DNA of 64,000 bases from an uncultured bacterium (GCA_937921485.1 CAKZSV010000006.1:1-64000), one strand, 5' to 3'. Shown: positions 1 through 8,598, counted from the first letter of the stretch. Made by a program: numbers and translations. Notes: generated from the sequence alone by a model not told the origin.

Positions 1-455
1 GAAAGGAAGTTCTTCCGAAACACATCATTCTCGGGTTCAATAAGGCAGGCGCGGGAAAACCACTCGAATGCTTCTTTTCTTCGTCCGAAAATATCGTACA
101 CCACGCCTAAATTGTTCATCGCGGGCGCGCATTCCGGATAATCTTTCAATGCCTCTTTGAAAAGCAGTTCCGCTTCGACGAAACGACCTTCAAGGGCGCT
201 CTTCACGCCGCGGTCATTCATCACAGAGAAAGGTTTCGATGATCCCACCACCGCATAATAGCCTGTCCGGAATATCTTTTGTCGGACGGCGCTTTTTGCT
301 CCCCCTTTGCGTTCGGAGGATGCCCCTTCAGATATTTTTTCCATTGATAATGGCCGCTGAATCCTCACCTCTTCGTAGCGATAGGCACACGAAAAGTAAA
401 GCACGCTACAGAGAAGGATCGCAATGACCGATAGGTATTTCCACTTCTTTTGCAC
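1..455 (-). CDS. TPR-containing lipoprotein, partial (C-terminus beyond window)
   Basis: Reading the minus strand from a GTG at 455 gives an open frame to the window edge (about 151 codons), so the 3' end is missing. The N-terminus is basic, then hydrophobic, and ends in a relaxed lipobox (VLYFSC), which suggests a lipoprotein exported and lipidated at Cys. Residues after about 90 form a clear tetratricopeptide pattern (ALKDYPECAPAMNNLGVVYD, then EAFEWFSRACLIEP). TPRs are protein-interaction scaffolds; the partner is unknown. The GTG start is chosen because an AAGGA lies about 8 nt upstream; a GTG two codons earlier (461) is possible but too close to it. It reads toward the window edge and is separated from the rluD-like gene by about 60 nt. 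Confidence 0.7.
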   Translation of the reverse strand, partial: MQKKWKYLSVIAILLCSVLYFSCAYRYEEVRIQRPLSMEKISEGASSERKGGAKSAVRQKIFRTGYYAVVGSSKPFSVMNDRGVKSALEGRFVEAELLFKEALKDYPECAPAMNNLGVVYDIFGRRKEAFEWFSRACLIEPENDVFRKNFL

Positions 456-519
456 AGTCACATTCCTTATGTATGGATTTCTCACACGCACATTCCGTCA
501 GGAACGCGTCAATTCATTT

Positions 520-1458
520 TTACACAGCAGCCGAACGAAGTTCAAGCTTATCTGCAAAATCGGCAATATGTCCGGGCCTTGGTATTTCAAATGACATCCG
601 CTCGCCAGTCGCCGGATGAAAAAACGCGAGTTTGCGCGATGACAGCAAAAGATACGGAACTTTGAATCGGTCGTGCTTTTTCGAATACATGGGATCGGCC
701 ACAATCGGTATGCCCATAGAAGAAAGATGCACGCGGATTTGATGCGTCCTTCCGGTATGAAGCAGTATTTCCAGAAGCGAAAAGACTCCTTCCGGTGTAT
801 TCCATATTTTTCTCACGATGAATTCCGTGACCGCATCACGCCCGCCCTCCAGAACAGTCATTTTATGGCGATACACGGGATGCCTTCCAATCGGCCGATC
901 GATGATGCCGTGCGCCTCGCGCGGTTTGCCAAGGACAATCGCCTCATAGATTTTTTCGACCTTTCTTTCTGTAAATTGTTCCGAAAGCTTCTGGTGCGCC
1001 AGATCGTTTTTTGCGACCACCATCACCCCTTCCGTGTCCTTGTCGAGCCGGTGCACAATACCGGGACGGATAATTCCCCCCACGGAGGATAGATTTTTCA
1101 GCCGAAACATCAATCCATTTACAAGCGTCCCCGTCCAGTTTCCAGGGCCGGGATGCACCACAAGTCCGGCGGGCTTGTTGATTACCGCAATATCGTCATC
1201 CTCGTAAAGAATGTCAAACGGCACATCTTCCGGAACGATGTCAAGTGAATCAGGCTCTGGTAGGCGTATGACGATACAATCATCCGGCTTCACGCGATAG
1301 TTCGGCCTGATTGCCTTTCCATTGACGGTGATGTTGCTCTTTCGAATGAGTTTTTGAATGAAATTGCGCGAGAAATCGAGCTCCAGCGCCGCCGCGCAAA
1401 AACAATCGATGCGATCACCCTGTGACTCTTCGGGGACTTTAAGTTCGATGTTTTCCAT
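520..1458 (-). CDS. rluD: RluA/RluD-family 23S rRNA pseudouridine synthase
   Basis: Converts specific uridines in large-subunit rRNA to pseudouridine in the cytoplasm. An S4 RNA-binding domain occupies about residues 10-75 (DRIDCFCAAALELDFSRNFI...VNGK), followed by the catalytic domain with the family signature GIVHRLDKDTEGVMVVAKN, whose Asp in HRLDKDT is the catalytic residue. The C-terminal LHTGRTHQIRVHLSSMGIPI motif is also typical. At 312 aa it has the normal length for S4-bearing RluD-type enzymes. RluD itself (helix 69) versus RluC or another RluA-family member cannot be separated by eye, so the symbol is tentative. It lies upstream of the TPR lipoprotein on the same strand, and divergently from the HU-like gene. 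Confidence 0.9.
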   Translation of the reverse strand: MENIELKVPEESQGDRIDCFCAAALELDFSRNFIQKLIRKSNITVNGKAIRPNYRVKPDDCIVIRLPEPDSLDIVPEDVPFDILYEDDDIAVINKPAGLVVHPGPGNWTGTLVNGLMFRLKNLSSVGGIIRPGIVHRLDKDTEGVMVVAKNDLAHQKLSEQFTERKVEKIYEAIVLGKPREAHGIIDRPIGRHPVYRHKMTVLEGGRDAVTEFIVRKIWNTPEGVFSLLEILLHTGRTHQIRVHLSSMGIPIVADPMYSKKHDRFKVPYLLLSSRKLAFFHPATGERMSFEIPRPGHIADFADKLELRSAAV

Positions 1459-1615
1459 TTCCGCACCGCATCACTCAATTTGTAATTTCGCAACAAAAAA
1501 ATACATCAGCGTGAACATTCTCAATCATATATATCTGCACTTGCCGAAAAGTACATTCATCATGGATTAAAAAACATAAAAAACGCCTTAAAAAAGCCTT
1601 TTTTTCAATATCTTA

Positions 1616-1655
1616 TTGACAAATATCGCTGCCGAAACGCCTTTGATAAAAGGCG
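1616..1655 (+). promoter_or_regulatory. HU leader: -35-like TTGACA and a stem-loop
   Basis: A perfect TTGACA is at 1616-1621, followed by a perfect 7-bp stem-loop (CGCCTTT, loop GATA, AAAGGCG) at 1638-1655 and then about 110 nt of untranslated leader before the HU-like start at 1769. No well-spaced -10 box is obvious, so the promoter call is weak. The hairpin lacks a T-run and is not a terminator; it may be a 5'-UTR structure. Confidence 0.3.
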
Positions 1656-1768
1656 AACAGGATACGCGATTCCGTCATGTGAGATCATCTGCCTGGAACG
1701 CTCACGCAAAAATTCAATTGCTGAAAAAATCTCAGCGCAAACGAAATATCCATCACAGAGGGAAAGTA

Positions 1769-2134
1769 ATGGCCACTCAAAAAAACTCAAAGTCATCAAA
1801 ACAAAAGAACACCGCCGCAAACGGCAAGCTCACAAAATCCCAGCTTGTGCAGGCAATCGTTGAACACGCACAATCTTCCGGCATGACGAAAAAGCAGGCA
1901 AGCGCCGCGCTCGACGCCCTTAACACAATCGTCGCCAAACAGCTCAGCAAAAAAGGCCCCGGCGAGGTCACCATTCCCGGCATCGCGAAACTTCAGGTTA
2001 TCGTAAAGCCGGCGGTCCCCCAGCGCAAAGGCATCAACCCATTTACCAAAGAGCCGATGATTTTCAAAGCAAAACCTGCCAGGAGAGTTGTCAAAGCGCG
2101 CGTCCTCAAAGGCATTAAAGACGCAGCGTTGTAA
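1769..2134 (+). CDS. HU/IHF-family DNA-binding protein with Lys/Ser/Asn-rich N-terminal tail
   Basis: Histone-like nucleoid protein. After a basic, low-complexity tail of about 20 residues (MATQKNSKSSKQKNTAANGK), the HU fold starts with LTKSQLVQAIVEHAQ and continues through GEVTIPGIAKLQVIVKPA and the DNA-wrapping arm region RKGINPFTKEPMIFKAKPA. Total 121 aa, longer than the usual 90 because of the tail. The reading frame is open to 1616, but I place the start at 1769, where GAGGG lies 6-9 nt upstream and the conserved domain begins just downstream; the upstream residues look non-coding. A rho-independent terminator follows. HU-like versus IHF-like cannot be settled. Confidence 0.88.
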   Translation: MATQKNSKSSKQKNTAANGKLTKSQLVQAIVEHAQSSGMTKKQASAALDALNTIVAKQLSKKGPGEVTIPGIAKLQVIVKPAVPQRKGINPFTKEPMIFKAKPARRVVKARVLKGIKDAAL

Positions 2135-2158
2135 AGTACCAGAACAGAACTGCCATGT

Positions 2159-2190
2159 AAAGCCGTATGCATACCGCATGCGGCTTTTTT
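2159..2190 (+). terminator. Rho-independent terminator of the HU-like gene
   Basis: An 11-bp stem (AAGCCGTATGC / GCATGCGGCTT, one G-T pair) with loop ATACC, followed by TTTTTT, 24 nt after the HU stop codon. Confidence 0.85.
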
Positions 2191-2213
2191 GCGTCAATAT
2201 TCATTTCTCATAG

Positions 2214-3515
2214 TTAGCGTATAAGTGATGGCAGGAAGAGGGCAATCTGCGGAAATGGGATGAGAAGCAGCGTAAGAATAATCAGCGCGATGAGCATGGG
2301 AATGACGCCTTTGAAGATCACATGGAGCGGCACATCGCGCGCGACACCGCTTACCACATAGACATTTACTCCCACGGGCGGCGTGATTACTCCAATCTGG
2401 GTGATGAGCACAATGATTACGCCGAACCAGATGGGGTCATACCCCAGATGCGTGACGACAGGATAAAAAATCGGGATGGTGAGCATCACCAGCGCCAGCG
2501 CATCTATGAAGCATCCCCCCACGAAATACAACACAAGCATCATGAGCATGATGACCGCTCCCGGAAGATTGAAGCCGGCAATCCAGTGGGCGATATCGAA
2601 AGGAATTCGCGTCACCGCCAGAAAATGCCCGAAGATGGTTGCTCCCGCAACTATCATCATTATCATGCAGGTGATGCGCGTGGTTTCATTGACCGCGGCG
2701 ACAAAACCGCTCCCGCTCAGTTTCTTTCGCACCATGGAAATCACGAGCGTGCCGAACGCGCCTATCGCTCCGGCCTCGGTAGGCGTGAATATGCCGGCGA
2801 AAAGTCCGCCCATCACCATCGAAAAAAGAACAATAACTTCTCCAAGCCCCGCAAGGGATGTCAATTTTTCTTTAAAACTAAAAGCTGTTCCTTTCGGCCC
2901 GAGCTCCGGTTTAAGGCGCACCCAGATGACGATTGAAACCATAAACATGATCGTCAGCAATATTCCAGGAACTATCCCTGCCAGGAAAAGCTTTCCGATC
3001 GATTGTTCCGTCAGTATGCCATACACGATAAAAACCACACTCGGCGGAATGAGTATGCCCAGGCTTCCTCCGGCGGCGACCACGCCGGTTGCCAGTTCCG
3101 GTTTGTAGTTGTAGCGCTTCATTTCGGGAAGCGTTGCCGCGGCCATGGTGGCTGCGGTAGCGTTTGTTGAGCCGCAGATCGCGGAAAAACCGGCGCACGC
3201 GCCGATGGTCGCGATGGCAAGCCCCCCCGGAAGTCTCCCGATAAACCGATATGCCACATCAAAAAGCCTGCTGCTGATGCCGGAATGGAAGGCAAGTTGT
3301 CCCATCAGCACAAACAGGGGAATGACGGTGAGATTGTACGATGAAAAAGTGGAAAACATGTCGTTTGCGATGAGCCTGAGTGCCGCGTCCCAGGAAACGA
3401 CCGCCGCGAATCCAAGAAAGCCGATTATTGCCATGAGAAAACCGACCGGCATGCGCGTGAAAATGAGAAGCACAAGCGCTGCCATTCCAAGAATGCCGAC
3501 AGTCGTGGGGTTCAT
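2214..3515 (-). CDS. dctM: TRAP transporter large permease subunit (DctM)
   Basis: The large membrane subunit of a tripartite ATP-independent periplasmic transporter, which moves a small organic anion (often a C4-dicarboxylate or other carboxylate) using an ion gradient. The protein is almost entirely hydrophobic, with about a dozen segments and the family pattern GSLGILIPPSVVFIVYG and FTPTEAGAIGAFG in the middle and GVITPPVGVNVYVVSGVA near the C-terminus. The frame extends to 3581, but MNPTTVG at 3515 is the better start because it gives the ATGA overlap with the stop codon of the small subunit and the standard 433-residue length. It is third in a dctP-dctQ-dctM operon. The substrate is not predictable from sequence. 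Confidence 0.92.
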   Translation of the reverse strand: MNPTTVGILGMAALVLLIFTRMPVGFLMAIIGFLGFAAVVSWDAALRLIANDMFSTFSSYNLTVIPLFVLMGQLAFHSGISSRLFDVAYRFIGRLPGGLAIATIGACAGFSAICGSTNATAATMAAATLPEMKRYNYKPELATGVVAAGGSLGILIPPSVVFIVYGILTEQSIGKLFLAGIVPGILLTIMFMVSIVIWVRLKPELGPKGTAFSFKEKLTSLAGLGEVIVLFSMVMGGLFAGIFTPTEAGAIGAFGTLVISMVRKKLSGSGFVAAVNETTRITCMIMMIVAGATIFGHFLAVTRIPFDIAHWIAGFNLPGAVIMLMMLVLYFVGGCFIDALALVMLTIPIFYPVVTHLGYDPIWFGVIIVLITQIGVITPPVGVNVYVVSGVARDVPLHVIFKGVIPMLIALIILTLLLIPFPQIALFLPSLIR

Positions 3516-3997
3516 CGCCGTATCGCCTTTTCGGTTTCTTTGATACAATTCACCGCAAGAATAACGGAAAGCAAAAGGCATCCGAGCGCCAGGCCGAGGA
3601 TGAATGGGAAAAACGGAAGCCGTATCGTCGGGGATACCTCGCCGCTGCCCATCGACCTGAGCGCATAGGCAAGAGCCTGCCAGGCGAGAATGCCGAAAAA
3701 CACAGAGGCAATTAATTCATTTATCGCCGAAAGGATGCGCGATGCGCGTTCGGGAAGCTTTTCGAAAAGAAACTCGACAGCAATATGCCCCTTCTGGACG
3801 GATGTATATCCGAGAGAAAAGGAAATAATGAAAGAGCTGACCAGGCTTACAATGTCGTATGCGCCCGGCACCGGCAGCATGAACCTGCGCAAAATGACAT
3901 CGGCGACAGTCAAAAGCATCACAAAAATCATCGCAAGTGCGGCCAGCACATTGAGCCGGTCGCTGAAAACCGCAAGATACCGTTCAAATTTCAGCAT
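3512..3997 (-). CDS. dctQ: TRAP transporter small permease subunit (DctQ)
   Basis: The four-helix small membrane subunit of the TRAP system (161 aa, normal size). Hydrophobic segments are near residues 18-38, 47-67, 90-110 and 130-150. The family landmark ADVILRRF follows the first helix and GHIAVEFLFEKLP follows the second. The stop codon overlaps the start of dctM by 4 nt (ATGA), implying translational coupling. It lies 40 nt downstream of dctP. Confidence 0.9.
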   Translation of the reverse strand: MLKFERYLAVFSDRLNVLAALAMIFVMLLTVADVILRRFMLPVPGAYDIVSLVSSFIISFSLGYTSVQKGHIAVEFLFEKLPERASRILSAINELIASVFFGILAWQALAYALRSMGSGEVSPTIRLPFFPFILGLALGCLLLSVILAVNCIKETEKAIRR

Positions 3998-4037
3998 TAT
4001 TTCTTTCCGGTTGCATTCTTCCTAAAAAACAGCCCAT

Positions 4038-5054
4038 CTACTTAGAGTTTTTCGCTATGAGCTCGCGCAAAAGCGAAATTGCTTTTTCACCGGGAAGTTT
4101 TTTGGATGCCATTTCCTTCACATAGGCATCGAGCACAGGCTTTACCGCTTTTACCCAGCGCTCGCTTTCTTCATTGGACAGCGTTATAATCTCATTGCCA
4201 AGGCCGATGGTGAATTTTTTTCCCTCTGCATCAACCCTATCCCAGGTTTCGCCGTGTATCGAAATCCATCGGTTACTCACCTCGGTAAACACGGCCTTTA
4301 TGTCTTCGGGAAGTGAATCCCATTTTTTCTTATTCATCACCACGTACATGGCCGTGGTGTAGCCGATTTTATCGCATGCGGTGGTGTACTTCACCACTTC
4401 GGCTTGTTTCCAGCCCTTGAGAGTCTCAATTGGCGCGAATGTTCCGTCAACCACGCCTTTTTGAAGCGCTTCATAGGTGGCTCCCTGCGGCATCGCAACC
4501 GGCGCGCCACCAAGGGCCGAAACCACCTTCGCGCTGAGGCCCGTCGAGCGAACTTTCATGCCCTTCATATCTTCAAGTTTTTTCACGGGACGCTTCGTGT
4601 GCAAAAGCCCTGGGCCATGCGCGTGGATTAGCAAAACCTTGACTTCTTCAAGTTCTTTCGGATTCATCGCCTTCAAAAATTCGTTTGCCACAATCGTGGC
4701 AATTTTGCCGCTGGGATATCCAATCGGGAGGTCGACGGCTTCCATAACAGGAAATCTGCCGCGGGTGTACGCAAAGCACGACATCCCTATATCGGCAATT
4801 CCGCTCACCACGCCGTTATACGTTTCTTCAGCCTTGGCAAGCGTGCCGCCTGGAAACACATTTATCTTCACCCTTCCATTCGTTTTTGCTTCGATTTCCT
4901 TCGCCCAGTTTATACCCGCAATGCACTGCTCGTGAGTCGCCGGGAAAAAAATGCTGTAGGATAGCGTAATGATATCTCCATCTGGAGTTTTTGAACATGC
5001 CACAATCACCACGCTCAGGATCAGCATACAGAGAACCACAAAGATTCTTCTCAT
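4038..5054 (-). CDS. dctP: TRAP transporter solute-binding protein (DctP), lipoprotein form
   Basis: Periplasmic receptor that captures the substrate and hands it to DctQM. The frame is open to 5114, but MRRIFVVLCML at 5054 is preceded by a strong AGGAGAG site and starts a lipoprotein signal peptide with lipobox VIVAC, so the receptor is probably membrane-anchored. DctP signatures follow: ITLSYSIFFPATHEQ at the mature N-terminus, GMKVRSTGLSAKVVSALGG (the Arg that normally salt-bridges the carboxylate of the ligand) and PQGATYEALQKGVVDGTFAP. About 338 aa, the normal size. The gene is first in dctPQM, and the Arg supports a carboxylate ligand. Confidence 0.92.
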   Translation of the reverse strand: MRRIFVVLCMLILSVVIVACSKTPDGDIITLSYSIFFPATHEQCIAGINWAKEIEAKTNGRVKINVFPGGTLAKAEETYNGVVSGIADIGMSCFAYTRGRFPVMEAVDLPIGYPSGKIATIVANEFLKAMNPKELEEVKVLLIHAHGPGLLHTKRPVKKLEDMKGMKVRSTGLSAKVVSALGGAPVAMPQGATYEALQKGVVDGTFAPIETLKGWKQAEVVKYTTACDKIGYTTAMYVVMNKKKWDSLPEDIKAVFTEVSNRWISIHGETWDRVDAEGKKFTIGLGNEIITLSNEESERWVKAVKPVLDAYVKEMASKKLPGEKAISLLRELIAKNSK

Positions 5055-5156
5055 AGTTTTCTCTCCTCTTGTGTTATAGCTGACAAAACAATCTCCCAAA
5101 GATGACTTATACACCCCGGTTAAGACATCAAGGTCAAGAACTTTTTCGTGTAATAT

Positions 5157-6251
5157 CTACCGTCCCATGCTGATGCCGATGGCTTCTGCGCTTCGTATGA
5201 GCTGTGAGTCCGGGGGCACACGGCGCACTTTCCCCGCAAGCTGTGAAAGCGGCACCAGCATGATATCAGGCGTTCGCAGCGCAACCATCACTCCAAATTT
5301 TCCTTCCTCTGCCGCGCGGACTGCTTCACTTCCAAGCCTTGTGCCAAGCACACGGTCAAATGCGCAGGGCGATCCTCCCCGCTGGATGTGTCCCAGCACC
5401 GTGCAGCGCACCTCAAGGTCAACGCGCTTTTTTATCTGCTCCGCCAGGTATGCGCCCACGCCGCCAAGCTGAGGGACACCCTGTAGTCGCGTGGTAGCGG
5501 ACGCCTGCGTGATGACATCGCCGCCCTCTTCCTTTGCGCCTTCAGCGACGACAATAATGCTAAACGGGCTTCCGCCTTCCGCGCGCAGTTTTATTTTTTC
5601 AACAACGCGGTCGATACTGTAGGGAATTTCAGGAATCAAAATAATATGCGCTCCTCCAGCGATGCCCGCTTCAAGGGCAATCCAGCCGGCCGTGCGCCCC
5701 ATCACTTCGAGGATCATCACGCGCTGATGGCTTTTGCCCGTGGTTTGAAGCCGGTCAAGCGCGTCACAGGCAACCTCGACGGCCGTTTGATATCCGAATG
5801 TATAGTCCGTGCCTTCAAGATCGTTATCGATCGTCTTGGGAATGCCGATCACCTTCGCGCCTTTCTTTTGAAACTTGTACCCGATCTCGAGCGTGCCTTC
5901 ACCCCCAACCACAAAAAGGCAATCGAGCTCAAGCTTTTTATACGTCTCAAGTGCTTTGTCGGAATAATCGCTCACCGTGATCGAACCATCAGGTGCAAGC
6001 TGCCGGTATTCGAATGGATTTCCTTTATTGGTGGTGCCTAAGATGGTGCCGCCGAGCGTGAGAATATCGCGCGTGTTGCGCACGGTCAGCTCTTCCGTTT
6101 GCCCGGTGATGAGGCCTTCAAATCCTCCTTCGATGCCAATAACTTTTGCACCGGAACCGATTATTGCTGCTCTTGTCACGCCGCGGATGACAGCGTTTAA
6201 GCCAGAGCAATCGCCGCCGCCTGTGAGAATGCCTACTTTTTTCAGTGCCAT
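5157..6251 (-). CDS. pfkA: 6-phosphofructokinase (group III type, probably ATP-dependent)
   Basis: Phosphorylates fructose 6-phosphate to fructose 1,6-bisphosphate in glycolysis. The N-terminal nucleotide loop is LTGGGDCSGLNA (residues 9-20). The phosphoryl-donor position reads GGEGT (116-120), with Gly where PPi-dependent enzymes have Asp, while the catalytic loop is PKTIDND (138-144), with the Lys typical of the PPi/mixed clade. From family knowledge, Gly plus Lys occurs in ATP-using members of the actinobacterial/plant-like group, so ATP is the likelier donor. HIQRGGSPCAFDRVLGT is the sugar-phosphate site. 364 aa is normal. It lies downstream of repeat copy 1 and is probably monocistronic. 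Confidence 0.93.
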   Translation of the reverse strand: MALKKVGILTGGGDCSGLNAVIRGVTRAAIIGSGAKVIGIEGGFEGLITGQTEELTVRNTRDILTLGGTILGTTNKGNPFEYRQLAPDGSITVSDYSDKALETYKKLELDCLFVVGGEGTLEIGYKFQKKGAKVIGIPKTIDNDLEGTDYTFGYQTAVEVACDALDRLQTTGKSHQRVMILEVMGRTAGWIALEAGIAGGAHIILIPEIPYSIDRVVEKIKLRAEGGSPFSIIVVAEGAKEEGGDVITQASATTRLQGVPQLGGVGAYLAEQIKKRVDLEVRCTVLGHIQRGGSPCAFDRVLGTRLGSEAVRAAEEGKFGVMVALRTPDIMLVPLSQLAGKVRRVPPDSQLIRSAEAIGISMGR

Positions 6252-6279
6252 ATCGAACCTCCGGATTTTTCGGTATTAT

Positions 6280-6395
6280 GGGCACCTGCTCTAAAAACCG
6301 CTTTCATTTAATTAGCATCAAGAAAGCGGTTTTTCTTATATAATGTGCCCATGAGGGAGCATCTGTAAAAATGATTTTTAAATGTTTTCTTAGTT
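6280..6395 (+). repeat. Dispersed two-hairpin repeat, copy 1 (degenerate right half)
   Basis: The left half is a long hairpin: outer GGGCAC (6280-6285) pairs with GTGCCC (6345-6350), and inner AAAAACCGCTTTC (6293-6305) pairs with GAAAGCGGTTTTT (6322-6334). The right half (from 6351) is a degraded version of the second hairpin seen intact in copy 2. It lies 28 nt upstream of the pfkA start. Confidence 0.85.
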
Positions 6396-6535
6396 TTATT
6401 CTATTTAAAAGATATAAAATAAAACCTACGTATTCGATATTTTTTTCCCGGAAAATAAAAAATTTTTTCTGTCTTTCAAGTTTTCTATGAAGAAATTTCA
6501 AGGTTAGTGCTGAAATGTCAAAGAATTTATGCGAA

Positions 6536-6564
6536 TATAAAAAGGCCGGCACTTCTACGGCCTT
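6536..6564 (-). terminator. Terminator downstream of the 6642-7133 gene
   Basis: On the minus strand AAGGCCG pairs with CGGCCTT around a 9-nt loop and is followed by TTTTTAT. It lies about 80 nt after the stop codon. Confidence 0.7.
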
Positions 6565-6641
6565 ACAATAAGGCTAAATTATGACCACAGACGAGCCGGC
6601 ATTGCATTGAAGATATTCTTCATTCTTACAATCAAATAATG

Positions 6642-7133
6642 TTATTTCGCCATCACCACCTGGGTCTTCCAGTTCACCTCATCGCTGTTTACCGTGATGA
6701 CATCCCTGTGAAGCTTGCCGATGCTGGTGATTTTCCCTTTGCGGAACGACACAAAGCGAATGGAGTGGTTTGTAAAATCGCCCGGCTGAGAAGTGGTATA
6801 AAACACCGCACTGCCGACACGCAGTTCATTGCGCTTGATCATTGAAACGGACTTTTTCACATAGGCGGGCTTCACCCAGGCTTCTTCACCATTGGCAAAC
6901 AGCACTTTCAATTCGCGGTCTTTCCCCTTGCCGCCTTCTTCCATTATTTTTCCGATCTGCCACAATTCATCATCGGTGGTAGCCAGCACATCTCCCTGCT
7001 CGAATTCATACGACACCACGGGGTTTTCATCGCTTTCGCCCTGGCCTTCCGAAATAGTCTGAGAAAATGACACCAGGGAGAAAAGCATTACCAACGCGCA
7101 CAAAGGCACGGCAATCAAAAGAAATCTCTTCAT
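6642..7133 (-). CDS. Exported protein of unknown function
   Basis: The frame extends to 7313, but MKRFLLIAVPLCALV at 7133 follows an AAGGAGG 6-7 nt upstream and begins a classical signal peptide (cleavage likely after VSFSQ). The mature part, about 140 aa, is mostly charged beta-strand-like sequence with two similar units: a Trp-containing DDELWQIGKIMEEGG...EEAWVKPAYVKK and then RNELRVGSAVFYTT...RKGKITSIGKLHRD. This resembles small SH3/Tudor-like barrels, but I recognise no family. Probably periplasmic. No operon partner. Confidence 0.6.
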   Translation of the reverse strand: MKRFLLIAVPLCALVMLFSLVSFSQTISEGQGESDENPVVSYEFEQGDVLATTDDELWQIGKIMEEGGKGKDRELKVLFANGEEAWVKPAYVKKSVSMIKRNELRVGSAVFYTTSQPGDFTNHSIRFVSFRKGKITSIGKLHRDVITVNSDEVNWKTQVVMAK

Positions 7134-7505
7134 GAGAATTCCTCCTTGAAAAATTAAATTTTTTCCCGATATAGATGATCGTGAAAAATGATTTTTCGCG
7201 CAGATCAGAGAGAAGAGGCTTATGTAGGTCTCAGTGAAGTGCGCCGGCCAATGAACAACATTCATCGGCTGCATCATTTCTGTATCACAATTATGAAACT
7301 GAATTAAAATCAATCATTTTTTTCTACAATTTATTCCGGCAAAATATCTGCTGACGCAATGACCTATGCGATTTTCCCAATTGCACATAAGCCGCGTGCC
7401 AAAAAACCGGAAAAATAGGAAAATTTTACTTGAAAAAATACTATACATATGTAGTGCTATTATGCAGAATGTGTAATTGGTATTTTATTCAATGGAGGTC
7501 GAACC
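7134..7505. other. 372-bp divergent intergenic region
   Basis: Holds the promoters of the minus-strand exported protein and of the plus-strand DUF1564-like gene, including the palindrome at 7440-7455. Nothing else is evident. Confidence 0.5.
7440..7455. promoter_or_regulatory. Palindromic operator-like element, copy 1
   Basis: ACTATACATATGTAGT is a near-perfect palindrome 50 nt upstream of the start at 7506. The same element, in the same relative position, precedes the second gene copy (33625-33640), and the flanking ATAC and TGGTATTTTA-like sequences are also shared. Candidate operator for autoregulation. Confidence 0.5.
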
Positions 7506-7991
7506 ATGATCAAAACTACATACATGATGACAAAGGAAGTGCTGATGATGCTCAAAGAGGCCGAGAAGCGCACCGGATGGACAATGATTGATTTGATCAT
7601 CGCGGTGATGCGCTACGCAATGCGGCATCACGCAAAGTACGAAAGGGAGCACGGAAGAATCGAATACCAGAAGCGCCTGGATGGCGACGGCATGCCAATA
7701 CCAAAATTACGTGTAAAAGTGAAATTCCTTCAAAGGGAGTATGATTATTGTAACGATATGCGGAGGTTTTTCAGAAGGTCGATTTCGCATGTGATCGCGA
7801 TAGCGGTGCTGGCGTATCTTCCCGAACTGGTGGAGCGCATTGAAAGCGGTGCGTATGATGAGGAAGTGGATTCTTATCCCTACAAAAACTGTGCAATTTA
7901 CGATAAATGTATAGAAGAAGCGACGGTATTTCATATCTGGTGGGGATTACCCAGCGATCCAGAGCTATTAGCCGCAGAATTCGTCCGTTAA
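7506..7991 (+). CDS. Putative tandem ribbon-helix-helix-like protein (DUF1564-like), copy 1
   Basis: 161 aa, with GGAGG 7-8 nt before the ATG. Residues 1-40 (KTTYMMTKEVLMMLKEAEKR, then TGWTMIDLIIAVMRYAM) read like a CopG/RHH unit: a short strand, a helix, the Thr-Gly turn and a second helix. Residues 67-105 repeat the plan (LRVKVKFLQREYDYCNDMRR followed by a second helix ending in LPELVERI). The tail is acidic and ends with FHIWWGLPSDP. The overall plan resembles DUF1564, an uncharacterised family I associate with Leptospira; that link is from memory. A copy about 93% identical (11 differences) lies at 33086-33571. The DNA-binding role is an inference. Confidence 0.65.
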   Translation: MIKTTYMMTKEVLMMLKEAEKRTGWTMIDLIIAVMRYAMRHHAKYEREHGRIEYQKRLDGDGMPIPKLRVKVKFLQREYDYCNDMRRFFRRSISHVIAIAVLAYLPELVERIESGAYDEEVDSYPYKNCAIYDKCIEEATVFHIWWGLPSDPELLAAEFVR

Positions 7992-8164
7992 CACAATCCA
8001 AAATATCCCAAAATCTACAACCGGCATCTTCGGGTGAAGGACAGCTTCGCCTTGGCTTATCCTACCTACGAAGTGCGGCACCATACCGCTACAGAACCCT
8101 CCGCAAATACTAGCGCCATTCCCACTCTTTTTGTTAGAAAAAATTACACTTATGTATAATAATT

Positions 8165-8193
8165 TTACACATATCAAATTTTGACATGTGTAA
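8165..8193. promoter_or_regulatory. 29-bp near-perfect palindrome, possible activator-binding site
   Basis: The arms TTACACAT and ATGTGTAA flank a CAAATTTTG-like centre, with one or two mismatches. It lies about 410-430 bp upstream of the sigma-54-type promoter, a distance compatible with an enhancer-binding-protein site. The lack of GC in the stem argues against a terminator. Confidence 0.35.
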
Positions 8194-8598
8194 TTTTTAC
8201 CCATATTAGATATATCGCGCAATTTTTGTTTAGCTGATTGTACAACCAATCGGGTCTATTATTACAAAAATGTTAAATATTTCTTTTAAATCTACCTTTC
8301 AACAAACACCAATATACCACACAGACATATAGCTTACAATAAAATTTCATAAATTGATCATATTACAAAAAAATAAAATTATTCAGATAAAAGAAAATAT
8401 ATTTTAATTAATATATACAAATAATACAATATGTGAATTATGATTTCCTTAAAAAGCATGTTCGTTCTTAACCGTATACGTCTTACTCCCAAACATGCCC
8501 TGACCGTTGATATAAAAGTATAATAATTTATTGTTCAATAATTATTTATTGTAATAATATTTCCGGCATACATAAATTTTTTTCTTTTCTGAATAAAC

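Larger units (their letters stand above)
6252..6641. other. 390-bp intergenic region
   Basis: Contains copy 1 of the dispersed two-hairpin repeat (6280-6395), an AT-rich stretch, and the terminator of the minus-strand gene ending at 6642. The frame at 6304-6552 on the minus strand is AT-rich, has no family features and overlaps the repeat, so I do not call a gene. Confidence 0.6.

Noticed and set aside
1616..1768. 51-codon N-terminal extension of the HU-like gene
   Set aside because: It spans a -35-like box and a hairpin, and a good ribosome-binding site precedes 1769.
2322..3108. Long plus-strand frames of 204 and 210 aa over the TRAP permease
   Set aside because: Antisense shadows; their composition (His/Arg-rich or Met/Thr-rich) is an artefact of the membrane protein on the other strand.
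6304..6552. 82-aa minus-strand frame
   Set aside because: It is AT-rich, overlaps repeat copy 1 and has no recognisable feature.
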